Origin: Henricia sp. BOLD:AAB3569
Lineage: Eukaryota; Echinodermata; Asteroidea; Spinulosida; Echinasteridae
Direction of reading: 5' to 3'
NCBI GenBank assembly: GCA_037783545.1
Contig: JBBELK010000329.1
Location: forward strand, 5,408,501-5,472,500
DNA length: 64,000 nucleotides
The translations under genes and the position numbers were made by a program. The notes below the pieces were generated by a model. It was not told the origin of the DNA. It was given only the letters and a program-made list of their open reading frames with translations, and searched no databases. The first letter of the stretch is position 1. Each line of letters begins with the position of its first letter. Of this stretch, positions 12,401-25,090 are shown in pieces.

Positions 12401-13309
12401 AGCATTCAAATGAGATAACAGTATAAAAACAAAAATCTTAACAATTGGAAATTTAAATGTACATATTATAATGATATCACATTCGAAAATAAAAATATTA
12501 AATGTTGAACTGTGGCCTTAATTTTATTTTATTGAATCATTTTAAATACTGTATTTAAGATTTTTAAATATTAGCAATGATTAAAATTGATTTGAATCAT
12601 GCAATGGTCACTAACTCAGTGTTTACATTTTATGAAATTTATATGATTTATATCGTGTTTATGAATTGAAATTTATAGTATTTTGTTTTGCTCATTTGCT
12701 TTGTACAAGTGTTCATTGACAGATCCAAGGGGAGGGGCTGAGGGGGCTATACCACCCCACTCCCACTTCCCGCCCTCCCCCCCCCCAAAAAAAAATAACC
12801 AAAAAAATGCGGGGGTTGTGCGGGGAAGAGCGCACTTCCCATAGTTTATGGGAGTAGTCCAGGTATTAAACGTGGACCCTAAATATAACATTTTTAACGG
12901 TGGGAGAGGAGTTTTCAAAAAAATGACCCTTAGCCAACCCCCGTATATATGTAGTGCATCAGACCTCGTTAAGAGGTCACTTTGGGCTTTACAGATTACC
13001 TTGCAATAACAGAAACCTGGCTTGTATTATCATAAATAAAAACAATCATGAAGAAAGTGGGACCTAACATTTTCCTTGTTATAAGCAGAATGTTGAACAG
13101 TACTGCTATTAGGTTCAAGTGTTTTCTATACATTTAATGAATTTGTATGTGTAAAATGTCGATTAAAGAATAAGTTACCTTGAATTGTAATTATTGAACA
13201 TTGAACGTTCTTTATATTACTTTCTTCGAAATATATTCTTCAAATTTAAGATTCTGTAAATTTCTTCAGATTATATTCCAAAATAATGTTTTTGTGTGAT
13301 TCAATTTAA

Positions 13310-13665
13310 TGGCTTTTACAGACGGATTATCATCATTACATGATTAGAACACGAGTTAGAACAGCAACAACAAAAAAATGTTGATAAACTGCCTTGTAGA
13401 AATTTCAGCCTCGTAGATGCAGTAATACTTCAGAAAACCTTAAATTGTGTTGAACGAATAGTAAAAAAAACAAAATTTACAAATGATTTTTAAAAACGCC
13501 TTCAGCTGGCAATTTCTCACACAAAGGTACCATTTTACACAGGAAAAAAATCATATGGCGTTTGTTACCATTGCTATCATTAATTTCAGTCGGGTTTTTC
13601 TTGTCAAGTCATGAAGTAAACTTTTGGGTCAGTGCAAATGATGTATATTGGGGCTTTGAGCCTGA
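13310..13665 (+). repeat. MITE family A copy
   Basis: Runs from TTACATGATTAGAACACG through GATAAACTGCCTTGTAGAAA and TACTTCAGAAAACCTT to TATTGGGGCTTT. Confidence 0.8.
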
Positions 13666-13796
13666 AGATGTTAATTTCAACATACAATCTTCTGTCGAGA
13701 CTTTGGTTACCCAATGTACATGCATTGTCTTAAAATGACATTATTATTAATTGTAACATGAATAATTAATCCCCTTTCAACCCTCTGGAAATCCAA

Positions 13797-14135
13797 TTAA
13801 AGAAGCGTGTCCAGATCACATTTTTAGCACCCCCGCCCCGCCCCCAATTTTCGCATGGGTGTTGAGATGTTGATACCCTATCATTTGTCATATTTTTCTC
13901 GTTACCATTCTGAAAAAACACCGATATCATAAAAAAACACCGATGTTTTGTAAATAATGTATCCGGTTACATAAAACAGTGCAGTGATTACACCAACATT
14001 TTTGCTTCTACATCCAAATTTCCTGTTTTCTTCTCATCATGGACAGTATTTTGGGGTAGGCATTTTATATGATTGTTGAGTTACAACGAAAACCATTTAA
14101 TCCATTAAAATCTTTTAATTGTAACATAAAACCCC
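13797..14135 (+). repeat. MITE family C copy
   Basis: Starts TTAAAGAAGCGTGTCCAGAT and carries GTGTTGAGATnTTGATACC, CAGTGCAGTGATTACACCAA and TATTTTGGGGnAGG. The right end is decayed. Confidence 0.8.
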
Positions 14136-14189
14136 CTTTCAAGTTTGTGGTACGGTCACGCCCTCTTCATTACTTCTTTTAAAGAATGA

Positions 14190-17100
14190 TCAGAAGCGGG
14201 CGTTTCTATTGATCTTGTCATATATCTCGGGGAAAGCCTGTTTGCAGTCCAGCTTTTTTCGGAGTTTGTCGTAGAGTGTGTGGTCAAACATCTGACGAAA
14301 CTCGTCCCTTGACATGTAGGTGTCTGCATACAGCATCTGGAATCTGTGACATCAATGAAAAAATTAACACCGGTGTCGAGCATAATATTATAATGTGTAT
14401 GCGAGGATTCAAACGGAGATTAGAAAATTAATTCAGTTTTAAGTTTTTGATACCATATCATGTTTTAAAAAATTCATTACCGTTCTGAAATTTCGCGCTC
14501 TAAATCTGTATATTTTCAAGTGATTACACCAACCGTTTTGCTTCCACATCCAAATTGAATATTGCAAATGTTCCCGTTTTCTTCCCATATGGATATAGTA
14601 TTTTGGGGAGGTATTTTATGTGATTGTTGCATGGTTTATGCCTAAAGCGAAATCCATTTTCTATAAACATCTGAACAACTCCTTTAATATGTCAACACTC
14701 ACCCATTGACACCTCGAGTAAATTCCTCAACACGTCGGGTTGACTCGATATAATGGAAACTTTGTCTCTTTGGTGTTCCATATGCTCCAACATCAACGTA
14801 CATCTCATCTTCGTTACCCTTGGGATGCACCAGTCCAGGAAGTGAAGGGAGTAAAAAGGGGCAAATCCATAATGGATAGAGCTGGTGACGCAACAGAAAA
14901 AAAGTTAAATAGACCCACATCATTCTTGATACATAGAATGTATGTACAGTGTAGTATAATTTGCAAACGTTGGAATCTTTAACTGATAGCCTAAACGAGG
15001 ACGTTTAAGCTAGGAAGGAGGCTGTGTGACACAAATTACCGAGCGTACATCGGTATGAAGATATGTATGGACTACAGAGTGCGCAAGAAGCTGCGGGCTG
15101 TACATCGAATCTAATCACTGGATGCAGTAATTCCCTCTAATTAAATTCGAAGCCACCGTCCGCCATCTTAGTACTCCCAATACAATGCCTTGCCTATATA
15201 GCTTCACTATATTCACTAATCTACACGTGTTAAATGGAATGCAAGCGATCGTATGGACCGGGGAGCAGTCTAGGGAAAGCATTGTGTTGGGAGTAGTAAT
15301 ATGATCGGCGTGTGGCTTCAATTCTCATATTGCCAGCTGCTATTGCATATTGAATCCATAGAGATCAGTGGGGCTGTAGTATAGGGTAGCTCGTAAAATC
15401 AGTCTGTCATTAGAACAGCGATTGAGACGTGATTTTCAGTCCCCATTCCTTGAGTCTGTGCCGACCTATGCGAGGCATTTAATCAATCACGTATGAGACA
15501 AACAAATGTTTACCTCCAGTTCCCGATCATAACATTCAAGACAGTCTTTCAGCTTGGTGAGGGGCACCAGCATGTCTTGCACCACATGGTGCTTCTGGTA
15601 CAGCTGCCGCAGTGTTTCACCTTGAGTGAGCTTTAGAAGCGAGATCTTGGGCGGTACCATCCAACCACACAGGTAGCGAAACAGCGGATTGTTGCCAAAT
15701 GGAATGATGTCCTAGATGAATCAAAGTCAAAGATGCATTCAGGCAATGCAATAGGCCTATAAATGTCCCCACCTGCAGAATCAGTTTGGCCTATCGGGTT
15801 ATTTGCACCATCAATAAAAGTATTTTTGTATAGTCGGGAACCAATACCTCCGTACTTTCGGTTTAAAATCTTCCAACTAGAAATTACATGTGCCGGGATG
15901 GAATAACCAGATACTGGAATAACTAAGAATCCACCAAATGTAAATTGGCTTTAAATGCACTTGTCCCGATAAATCTGTTGACATGCAGTTTGTGTTTGCT
16001 CGTGTAAAGTGAGTTGGTTAGCTGAATCTATTCACCAAAAGCATCTTCGGGGATTGTGGATGCCTACACGATAGGAAGTAATTAACTGGCAGGTTTTTCG
16101 AGGTAGATAAAACAGTATTCTTTGCGTCCAAGTAGGAAAAAGTGGCGATGTTCCACTTTCCACAAAATCCACAAACCAGCTTGGTGGACTGAGGAAGGTT
16201 GGATTTCAATTATACCCACCTGAAGCTCCCAGAAGATGCTCCTGTTGTGACGATGGTAGTAAGGATACAGTGGCACGTACTCGACACCTGGCCCGGACTT
16301 CAGATACCCCTCGACATGCTTGAAGAACCATGGCTTCCAAAACTGCCCTAATTGATTGACCTGTAATAACAAGTAACTTGTGCTAAGTTCGGGCGGTCTG
16401 TATGTTCTTGGCACCGGGTATATAATTCCCCCTCGCGCCCAACCGACAGGAACGCTACCCGAGAACACTGCATTCGGAACAGGATCACACCCTGCACTTA
16501 TCCATCGAGAACAAGTTATACCCGTGTTAAGAACATGCCGTCCAAACTCAACAACACAGATAAATGCATATGCGTGCCACCAAGAGGATGTGCTGTGGAA
16601 ATATATGTAACCATCTCATATTTTCCCCAACCATGCAGGGATAGATTAGACATTACGTCTACACCATCTGCCAGCTGATGCGGGGCTCACTATAGACCGA
16701 TTTATGATTGTAGCTCGCTTGCAATATCGTGCACCTAAAACAGGTCTTAAAGCCCGCGGTGAGCAGACCATAATCGGTCTATAGATAATTTGTATACACT
16801 GCACTACATCTTGTACATTGATGAAGAAGTGTTAATTGCAAAGATAATTAATGATTTTCATGGTTAATTTGTGAAACCGCACGCACCATCCACCGGATTC
16901 TGGAGGAGCTTGTTCAGGTTTTTTTCTCCGGAAAATGGATTTCGTTCTAACAAACATAAAATAACTCCCCAAAATACTATCCATGCGAAGAAAATGCAAT
17001 TTGCAATCTCCAATTTGGATATAAAACTGATAAATTAGTTACAAAACATCGGTGGTTTTTTGACGATATTTTTGAAAATGTACGGATTGAGAGCGCGAAA

Positions 17101-20100
17101 TTTCAGAATGGTAATGAGAACAATATGACACATGATATGATATCAAAATCTCAACACTCGTGGGGGGGAAATGGGGGCTCAAAAATGTGATCTGAACACG
17201 CTCCTTTAAGACCGACTAATGGATGGCCGGCTGGCAGTGCTAATTTGAAATTTGTCAACAATACAATAGTTTTCAATAATCTCCTTTAAAAACATACCTT
17301 ACTTTCTTCTACCGTATCGGTCATATTGGATGTCATGATTACACCTTTATCCCTGCTGTACATCAACAACTCCACGAAATCATTTCCTGACGTCTTCCTC
17401 GTTTCCTCGGTGAACACGTTGACGATTTCACTCATGGAGTGCGCCGGTTTGTACTCGACCTTCACATACTTCTTCACGGGAACGATCTGAATTTCTACTG
17501 CCACCAGAAATCCCAGAGTTCCATAGGACCAGGGAACGGAGTAAAACAAGTCTGGGTGATCATCCTGTTTTACAAATAATTTTGTGGCGATAAAAGCTGC
17601 ATGGCTTATGAACAACTAAGCCCTGCCATGCAAATCTTACAATGGGACTATCCTATACCCTTTCAAAGTTGTTTTGTGTGTATAGACGTTTAAGATAGAT
17701 CAAATGATTGGAAAACTTAAAAATAGGAACAAAGTCAACATCATTACCATCCTGAGATCTCAGGGAATTTCTACTCTGCAAAGCGACGTGACAATACCCT
17801 GAGGAAATACACGCAAATCTGTGGAGCGAGCCGGCTGTTGTCTTGAGCCAACTCACGCCCGAGTCATTTTGATGTAATTTAATCAATTCGGTCATGTTAT
17901 GCCGAAAAGAAACAATTTCTATACTTTCCAGAAATTGTATTGGGTTCCGTTCCTTATGACTGTCCCATTCCTACCAAACTTTCAAACGACGAACCTTATT
18001 TACTATAACAGGGATGCATGCTGACGAATGTAATGGAACGGATTCCCCAATATGCTTTAAATAGCAGCCAATCGCCGACGCGGACAACGGCCAGCATTAC
18101 CGAGTACATTGTATCACATGCATGCACGGTGTTTACAATCTGCGCGCGTTACATTTGAATGCCTGCAATCGTGCTGCGATGCACTGCAAGCGTCCTGATT
18201 GGTCCAGCAGAGGCGACAAGATTTCTGTCGCTAGTCCCACCGCCAAATGGGGCCTTTTTCAACAGGGCCACTGTACGCAGGAGTTAGGGAGTGCGTTAAA
18301 GGGGCACTGTTGCAAGAGGCCTAGGATGCATCATTACATAACTACATCATTACATAACATCATTGATAAACTGCCTTGTAGAAATTCCACCCACAAAGAC
18401 GCAGTTTTCAGTTGGAAATTTTCCCCACAAAGGTACCATTTTACACGAAAAAAAATCATGTGGTGTTTGTTACCGTTGCTATCAACACATTCAGTCAGGC
18501 GTTTCTTGTCAACTAATAAAGTAACATTTTGGGTAACTATCAATGATGTATTGGGCCTTTAAGTTTGGGCATAGGGAAAATTTCTATTTTAAAAAATCTG
18601 GGCTTTATATGCGGACATTATGACCAGAGGGCTTGCTTTCCATAATTATAATTTAAATCTAGAATGATAAATATAGTGTACAAATAAGCCAGGATAATTT
18701 TCCAAATATTCAACCCATTTATATGGGACCTATATATATTGTTAACCTCACAACTTTAGACAGATTAATATTGCACTCCATATTTACATGCATCACTAAA
18801 ATCTAAATTTGAACTTTGATAGTGTCAAATTAGGCCTATATCTTTCTTTACCTTTGACCACAAAAAAGTTTGACGGATTTTGACCCCAGATATGTTATAA
18901 CCTTCACCATGCACTGATCAATGCAGATTACGATGTGTTGTCTTGTCCTCAAAATTAAACTTTTGGGTCTCTTTATTGGAGGCGTAGGCCTACTAGAAAA
19001 AAAATTACCCCATTGTTCTAGCCCGTTCTAAAGATAGGCCTATATATACATTGTGGCTCCGATTATAGATTTTGGACGATAAAAAACACCCGGTCCAAGA
19101 GTAAAATCATTCCTTCAAAACATCTTGTTTGACTGTAGCCATAATTGTCTGGAAAGGATGCTTTCCAAATGGAGTTTTGAGGACTAGATTTCGTCACTGA
19201 ACTTCTTGAAACATCATGTATTTCTCAACAATTTTGGCCCATAAATTGAGACCTTTGGAGGTCAACACGAAATGCGACAGTTTTGAGGGGGTCGGCACAT
19301 TAAATTGAATGGGAAAATCATAGGCGAGTTAGTATTAATCGTATACTGCGTGTTGAAATCGCATTTTGAAATAAAGCTAAAGATAATCTTTCCAATGATA
19401 TATAAGAATAATCTTGATAGGTATGAAGGGAAAGGGGCTTTTTTTCGACAGACACACCTTGTCAGCGGAATAGGTGAAGATCGACTGCAGTCATTTGAAA
19501 AACAATCAAAAATTGACAACATACCAATAGACTCTTTGCACGGGCGGCCATGACAGGGGGCAGTCACACTGTCACCGTGCGTCATGCACGAGTACGAGTA
19601 GGCACTTTGTGGATCTATTGTCACATCATTTAAATATGAAAACCTGCCCCCTGTCATGGCCGCTGGTGCAATGGGTCTATATCCCTAACTTATTGTGGGT
19701 ATTGTATGTTCCCTATAAAGCCGGCCGTACACCTTGCGTTTCGTCCGTGATCCGATCACGGTAGCGCATGTTGTGCAGTCGCATCACAAGGTGTACGGGT
19801 TTTGCGATGAGTTCCGATGTGGTCACGATTTTGTGTATACGTGTCCGTCGCAACGCATCGCAGAATTTCGCGCATGCTCGAAGCCGGTCGTACACCTTGC
19901 GTTCCGACTCCGTTGCGATTGCACAGACACGCCAAATTTCACCAATTAACCAACCTTTGTGCATCTGACCAAGCTGCCATCAGCCATGACGAGTTCAAAT
20001 GACACACACGTGTGCTGAAACAAGCCGAACCTGTGGGAGGAGGTCTCAATGCCCACGCCCATTATCAGGCCTCCTGTATGATGACACAACACACAAAGAT

Positions 20101-23100
20101 GACCAATGAAGGTTGAATCAAGCTAATTTTCAAGTAAATCTTTTGGTATACACTCGAATCACCTATAGACAGATTAGGGCCTACATGATTGGAAAATTGT
20201 TAAAAACAGGGACAACAATTTTACATAACTAAAAAGTAATGTTGATAAACTGCCTTTTAGCAGCATAATACTTAAAACCTAAAAAATCTGTGCATGGTTT
20301 TTGTGTTGAATAAATGGTAAAAAAATTGTCTGCAGACTTGTTTTATTAGAAAAGCACATTCGGTTGGCTATTTCGCCCACAAAGGTACCTCTTTACATTG
20401 GGAAAATATCTTCTGAGATATACTCAAAAGGTAAAGTGGATGTTATACCGCATTTTGCCATAGTAGGTAAAAAATACAAAACAAATATGATCCTCGGAAA
20501 ATACAAAAAAGTTAGCATACCAACAGTTAGTTCATCAAGTTCTGGCAGTACAGGGAGTGTCCAGCCGAGTGGATTCAGCGTAGCTGCCAGCTGACCCATG
20601 TTGACCATTGGCTCGACTCGTACTACCTTTCGTTCAGTGTCCACCTTCAGAATGTCCACTGCTTCATTGAATGAAAAGATTGCAATACAGGGTGTCCCCA
20701 AAAAATGTCCAGGACAAAACTGGCAACCTCAGAATGTATGCTTCCCCGGCCGGATCCTGTGGGGAATCGTCTTACATGAAAAATAGTTTTAATTGCATCA
20801 AAAGCATAGTCAAGCGAGCCCTCAATTCTGCCTATTGACTAATCCCGTGGCCAGTTCTTGTCAAATAATCCGATCTGATTCAATTATGAACTAGGATGTG
20901 ACTTTGCTGCTAGCACCAAAGATGACATAACTTTTGATTCGCTTGACTGATTTTGATACAATAAAGACTAATTTAATGTAATTTTGGCTCATCACCTGGT
21001 CACTCCCAGGCGGATATATCGTACTGTACAGCTTGGGAACATTCACCGGAGTGTTGCTGGATTTTACATTAAACACATCACACGTTAATTCATTAATCTG
21101 TGAAATAAAATTAATTGTTAGATTTTTAGAAGCAAAGGATCGCTTGTCCCTGAAACTGCTTACTTCTTGATCTGCTTGAGTAATACTGTTTGTGGTTTAA
21201 ACCATTTTGTAATTTAAAATTATAATAAATTAAACTAGAATTGGAATAAATAAAGATAATAAAATATGACCTTTAACTGTGTTAAAGCAGCGTGTTCAGA
21301 TCACATTTTTGAAACCCCGATTTTTCCCATGGGTGTTGAGATTTTGATACCATATCATTTGCCATATTTTTGTTCATTACCATTCTGAAATGTTTTGTTT
21401 TCGATCCGTATACCTTCAGGAATATCGTCAAACGTTTTGTAAACTAATTGATCTTGTTCCATAAAGCAGTGCAGTGATTACACCAACGTATCAAAATTGG
21501 ACATTCCAAATTTTCTGTTTGCTCCCATGGATATTATTTTGGAGAGGTATGCCCCCTATGATTGTTAAGTTGAACGAAATCCATTTTTTGAAAAATCTGA
21601 ACCCCTCCTTTAAGAAATGGACTTTTGTTCAAAATCTCAAATAAATCCTTTATACCTTACCGAGATTGATGTGAACATTGAAGTGTGTTTTCTTGTATTT
21701 TGCTACACGGAGGCTGATAGTCTGGTAACCAGGACGCGACGTGCACATAGGGCGTTTGCCTCCTTCCTCTTTCCACATCTTAACCTGCAGACAAACATAA
21801 CGGCCAACTCCATGGATGCGGATCCTGCAGCCTCATTAAAATACAGAAATACAATGAAATTCAGGGGGTCGGACCCCCTGAAATCCATTGTATTCCTGTA
21901 TTTTAATGAGGCTGGATCCACCACTGAACTCGTCACTTTGGAGTTTAACCACCAAAAATCGTAAGGGCCTTATCGGGATTCGAACCAGAGACCTCTTACG
22001 ATATTTCTCTCATCTCAAGTTTGGTTGTTTTATTTCAATGGTGATTCGGCACCATAGCAGATATTGAGTTCGTTACCCTGAAGTTTTAAATGTTTAACAT
22101 GCCTCCGGATAAGTTTTTGTATATAGCTCAGACAAATATGTGTGACTTCACTCGACCAACATGCATGAGATTGACAGCTAGATGTGCGACAATATAAACT
22201 TGAAAATAGAAGTAGGCTAAAATGTTTCTGTTATGAAAAATCAAGCTTTCTGCGATGCAAATATTATTTTTTGAAAGAAGTGCCAGCAGCCATAGTTGAA
22301 GCGAAATGGTTCTGGTGATTCCCTGATGGCAGCGGTAATAATGGCAACAGTAGCACCCCGCAGGGTGTACATGTGCGCTATATAATAATCCACCATTATT
22401 TTTAATATTCTTTTTCCATCCTGTCTGTTAAATTGAATTTTTCACCACACAATCACAGAATCACCCAATTTTATTGTGTTTTTTCAACGTTAAGATTTTA
22501 AGGTATAGCTATTAGCCTATATCCTGCTGCCAAAAACCTGCTGCAACTTTGATAAAGAAACTACACAAAAGCTGTGCTAGTTTCCAGAGTTGCAAGTCGA
22601 GTCCATTACAAGTCTAGAGCCGATAAAATCACAAGTCCATGACAAGTCCGTTACAAGAAGCATGAATACGCACAAAATAATGCCTTTGCTGGAGTTCATT
22701 TGAATAGCTTGTGACTTAAATTAAGACCCAGGGACTTGTGGTGGACTTGTGAAGGCTTGTGAGGACTTGTGATGGACTCAACTGCAACCCCGCAGTAGTT
22801 TGTCCGTTGAGGGATACTGACAAGAATCAGCAAAAAAGTAAATAAGCAAAAAATATCAAAACAATAGACCCTTTGTCTATTGGTTGTTATATACCTGTCT
22901 CTGTATACCTCTGACACGTTCGTCATGCTTCTGTGGTGCTGTATTAAGCCTGAAGATGATCCAATTGCGGATGAAACTCACAGTATCGTAAATCACAGAC
23001 AGCGGAAGCAAGAAAAAGCAGACCAAGATCCAACGTTGGTGGATGATAGTGTACTCCAGCCCCTTGATGCGTATCCACAACAGGAGACTGAGGATGGGCG

Positions 23101-23134
23101 CAGCGCACAATGCTCCCCACAGTTGGTACGACAT
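14190..23134 (-). CDS. DHCR24: Delta(24)-sterol reductase (seladin-1)
   Basis: Nine minus-strand exons: 23134-22895, 21784-21661, 20658-20521, 20073-19955, 17564-17298, 16360-16220, 15711-15514, 14881-14703 and 14343-14190 (stop TGA). They give 519 aa against 516 in human. The enzyme is FAD-dependent and uses NADPH to reduce the C24-C25 double bond in sterol synthesis at the ER membrane. Residues 1-60 hold hydrophobic segments ([30 protein letters not shown]). The FAD-binding PCMH-type domain spans roughly 60-235, with [30 protein letters not shown] and [16 protein letters not shown]. Later hallmarks are [56 protein letters not shown] and [20 protein letters not shown]. The C-terminus ends [10 protein letters not shown]. 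Exon 4 (119 nt) was found by homology because it is short. All phases chain. The gene converges on PNKP and diverges from FANCC. Confidence 0.98.
14440..14690 (+). repeat. MITE family C copy, 5'-truncated
   Basis: Begins within GATACCATATCATG and ends CAACTCCTTTAA, in DHCR24 intron 8. Confidence 0.75.
15138..15330. repeat. Foldback element in DHCR24 intron 7
   Basis: AATTCGAAGCCACCGTCCGCC and AGTACTCCCAATACAATGC on the left are answered by GCATTGTGTTGGGAGTA and GGCGTGTGGCTTCAATT on the right. Confidence 0.7.
16382..16552. repeat. Foldback element L (GTTCGGGCGGTCTG)
   Basis: The left arm GTTCGGGCGGTCTGTATGTTC pairs with the right arm ending GAACATGCCGTCCAAACTC. The interior CGAGAACACTGnATTCGGAAC and ATCCATCGAGAACAAG recurs, inverted, at 23413-23600. 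In DHCR24 intron 5, 20 bases from the exon 6 acceptor. Confidence 0.7.
16660..16795. repeat. Foldback element with TATAGACCGAT ends
   Basis: CTCACTATAGACCGATTTAT is answered by CATAATCGGTCTATAG, with AGCTCGC and GCGGTGAG inside. It shares its end motif with other TATAGACC elements in the window. Confidence 0.75.
16888..17212 (-). repeat. MITE family C copy
   Basis: Reverse copy from GGAGCTTGTTCAGG to ACGCTCCTTTAA, in DHCR24 intron 5. It contains AATGGATTTCGTTCTAAC and TCTCAACACTCGTGGG words. Confidence 0.85.
17600..18340. other. DHCR24 intron 4, first part
   Basis: No exon signal. Mixed-composition sequence with no repeat matched elsewhere in the window except a few short words. Confidence 0.4.
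18345..18562 (+). repeat. MITE family A copy, internally deleted
   Basis: GATAAACTGCCTTGTAGAAA to GTATTGGGCCTTTAAG, lacking the middle with the GTCTGCAGACAA word. In DHCR24 intron 4. Confidence 0.75.
18563..19525. other. DHCR24 intron 4, middle part
   Basis: AT-rich and without recognised repeats or exons. Confidence 0.4.
19527..19680. repeat. MITE family B copy
   Basis: The ends ATAGACTCTTTGCACGGGCG and CAATGGGTCTAT enclose inverted GGCCATGACAGGGGGCAGT arms. Three further copies are at 49218-49348, 60617-60760 and 61951-62100. Confidence 0.9.
19720..19920. repeat. CpG-rich repeat with GTACACCTTGCG words
   Basis: GCCGGCCGTACACCTTGCGTT at 19723 recurs as AGCCGGTCGTACACCTTGCG at 19881. ATCACAAGGTGTACGG stands inverted between them. 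It lies 35 bases downstream of DHCR24 exon 4 on the minus strand. Confidence 0.65.
20180..20412 (+). repeat. MITE family A copy, 3'-truncated
   Basis: TACATGATTGGAAAATTGTT to AAAGGTACCTCTTTACAT. In DHCR24 intron 3. Confidence 0.75.
20692..20995. repeat. Foldback element F (mariner-like ends)
   Basis: GGGTGTCCCCAAAAAATGTCC starts a unit with TTGCATCAAAA and, inverted, TTTTGATACAATAAAGACT. Better copies are at 43333-43712 and 38230-38400. Confidence 0.7.
21282..21615 (+). repeat. MITE family C copy
   Basis: Starts TTAAAGCAGCGTGTTCAGAT and ends ACCCCTCCTTTAAG, in DHCR24 intron 2. Confidence 0.85.
21820..21919. repeat. 100-bp palindrome next to DHCR24 exon 2 acceptor
   Basis: The arms begin GGATCCTGCAGCCTC and end GAGGCTGGATCC and meet at GGGGGTCGGACCCCC. 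It is about 35 bases from the minus-strand 3' splice site at 21785. Confidence 0.9.
21960..22050 (-). repeat. Truncated GCCTTATAGCTCAG-type SINE
   Basis: B box (GGTTCGAATCCCGATAA on minus) joined directly to the TTCTCTCATCTCAAGTTTGG body; the A-box half is missing. Confidence 0.75.
22300..22405 (+). repeat. 3' end of the TCTAGTGGGTA-type SINE
   Basis: TTGAAGCGAAATGGTTCTGG and GATGGCAGCGGTAATAATGG match the 3' parts of copies at 26275-26590 and 26905-27220. Confidence 0.85.
22588..22795. repeat. Inverted repeat of GACTTGTGATGGACTCA words
   Basis: GTTGCAAGTCGAGTCCATTAC on the left versus GTGATGGACTCAACTGCAAC on the right. A related single arm is at 29485-29545. Confidence 0.65.
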
Positions 23135-23412
23135 GGTTACAATAATGAGCCTGTAAAATTAAAGGCCATTATATCTGTTGCAATGACCTAAAATTTTACT
23201 TCTCATGAGCTGACGAGAAAACATTACCAACGGTCACAAATACGACACGAGTTTATTTCTGTCAAAGAAATTACTTGTTTGTAAGAAATTAACAAGTGAA
23301 GGCTCACACGTGTCCAAAGGGTGTTGATAACTTGATACCATATTATGATGTGTCAGTTTCAACCATTGTCCGCACCCTGCCAACAGCGTTCCCAGATGGT
23401 TTTCAGGCACAT

Positions 23413-23605
23413 TGGTCGAGTTCGGGTGGTCTGTTCGTGACACGGGTAACTTACCATCTTGTTCTCGATGGATAGGTGGTGTGTGATCCTGTTCCGAGTC
23501 CAGTGTTCTCGGGCCATGTTCCCGTCGTTCGGGCGCAACCCGAACGAGTTAACCTGTGTAAAGAACAGACCGCCCGAACTCGGCCAATGGTGCAAACATT
23601 AACAG
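23413..23605. repeat. Foldback element L
   Basis: The arms TCGAGTTCGGGTGGTCTGTTC and GAACAGACCGCCCGAACTCGG are nearly perfect inverted repeats. Inside, GAACGAGTT and AACCCGAACG words fold further. Confidence 0.8.
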
Positions 23606-23945
23606 TAAGGGCGGACACACGGGTGCGGACATAATGGACCCAAAACCATCTACAGACACAATGGATCAAACGGACACAATGGTCCTACAAACGTCCGCAA
23701 AGCTTACCTTTTGATTTATGGCCGTACGGTTCACCTAAGGAAAAGACCCCTTTGATGAATAGTGTCGGGTTTTATATAGACCTGTGGAATCTGATATAAT
23801 CTCCGATGATTCCAAGGTCCGGTACGCACTATACCCCTGGAACTATAAGGGATACTGATATCCCCATAGGTAGAGGCGTTGCCGTGATTTAGCAATAATT
23901 AATGTCGTGCAGCAACTTTAACAAGTGGACGTTAAAACATGGCTA

Positions 23946-24106
23946 TACACCGTATCGAATATAGCCGCCATTTCGTGGGGCACCTTTTGTTACTTAAACC
24001 GTTCAGCAGTGCACTGTAAGCACAATATATGCAACTATGCATGTCCTCAAGGAACAAAGAAACTGCCCCACGAAATGGCGGCTATTCAATACGGTCTATA
24101 CAGCGC
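23946..24106. repeat. MITE family H copy
   Basis: ACCGTATCGAATATAGCCGCC is answered by GGCGGCTATTCAATACGGTC. The second copy is at 60764-60915. Confidence 0.85.
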
Positions 24107-24404
24107 GATAACCTGATGCCCAATCCTTATACCAAACTTATAGTTCTTGAGAACCCTATATACCTCGCGCGTGTCTATGGGATTTGACAGAATTTGTCCA
24201 TAACCCAAATCCAAAGCTTTGAAGCCAATGACAACGGTATGTCATGCAAAAAAATGCATGTTGCAACTGCTGTTGTTAACTTCTAAGATTAATTTTCGAG
24301 AATTATATGGACAAAATTCTGCCCAAAATCCATATACACACACAAGGTTCTCAAGAACTATCAGATGGGTTTGATGGGAAGTGGGCAGCAGGTTATCGCG
24401 CCGG
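24104..24404. repeat. 300-bp inverted repeat
   Basis: GCGCGATAACCTGATGCCCA with TAGTTCTTGAGAACC on the left matches GGTTCTCAAGAACTAT with GGGCAGCAGGTTATCGCG on the right. It shares the right arm with 2525-2645. Confidence 0.75.
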
Positions 24405-25090
24405 ACATATGTTTTAAAGTCCGCCTGAAACACTATGAAAAACAACCTCGATACGGGTTTAGGTGCCATGCCTTACAAGCACGATCGTTGCGGTAAGAGG
24501 CGGTAACGTCGTGCGGGCGAATCACACTAACAACTTTGTGGTTACTCCGCCATGTTTGACCGGAAAATTGACCCAAGGTGCTGATCCCCACCTTTCTGAT
24601 TTACAAATCTAAAGAGCCATGTTTAATAGCATTATTTGTTATCAGGATCTCAAAATAGGTATAAGTTTTAATGTGAATAAAACATTCAACTGGATCTAAT
24701 TGTGTCGCGTAGGTGGGACATTGCGTCGTGAGACGGCGACACACCCAAATGGTGTTGCTAAGAATATTGATCTGTCTATAATAATACCCGGGCAGTAATG
24801 ATGCACAAAAATTACGAACCCCTACATAAATAATTTTTTTAAAAAGGAAAACACGAAGACACACAATCAACAAATATAAGTAAAACGAAGGAAACAAAAA
24901 AGGGAAAAAAATGCGAAAGCAAAAGGCCAAAAAAGTACATTCGCAATTTTCGCTGTTCGAGGGACTTTGAGACTGACCAACTGTACGTTGACGTTGAGGG
25001 CGCTACCATGGCTTACCACGTGCACTCGTACTCGCACTCAACTGCTCAAACTTCAAAGAGTATTCATTTTCGTTCTGGTCGCCACAAATT
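24405..25090. other. Intergenic, nothing recognised
   Basis: Upstream of FANCC. A 109-residue open frame on the minus strand here has no recognisable domain and is AT-driven. Confidence 0.4.

Larger units (their letters stand above)
11503..14189. other. Intergenic region between PNKP and DHCR24 3' ends
   Basis: Convergent gene tails. It holds a SINE (11630-11815), a CCGGTTAACCG inverted repeat (about 12060-12400), a decayed G/C-rich element (12715-12940), AT-rich unique sequence (12945-13300), MITE A (13310-13665) and MITE C (13797-14135). No gene. Confidence 0.6.

Noticed and set aside
18122-18562. 146-codon open frame in DHCR24 intron 4
   Set aside because: The second half is a MITE A copy and the first half has no domain character.
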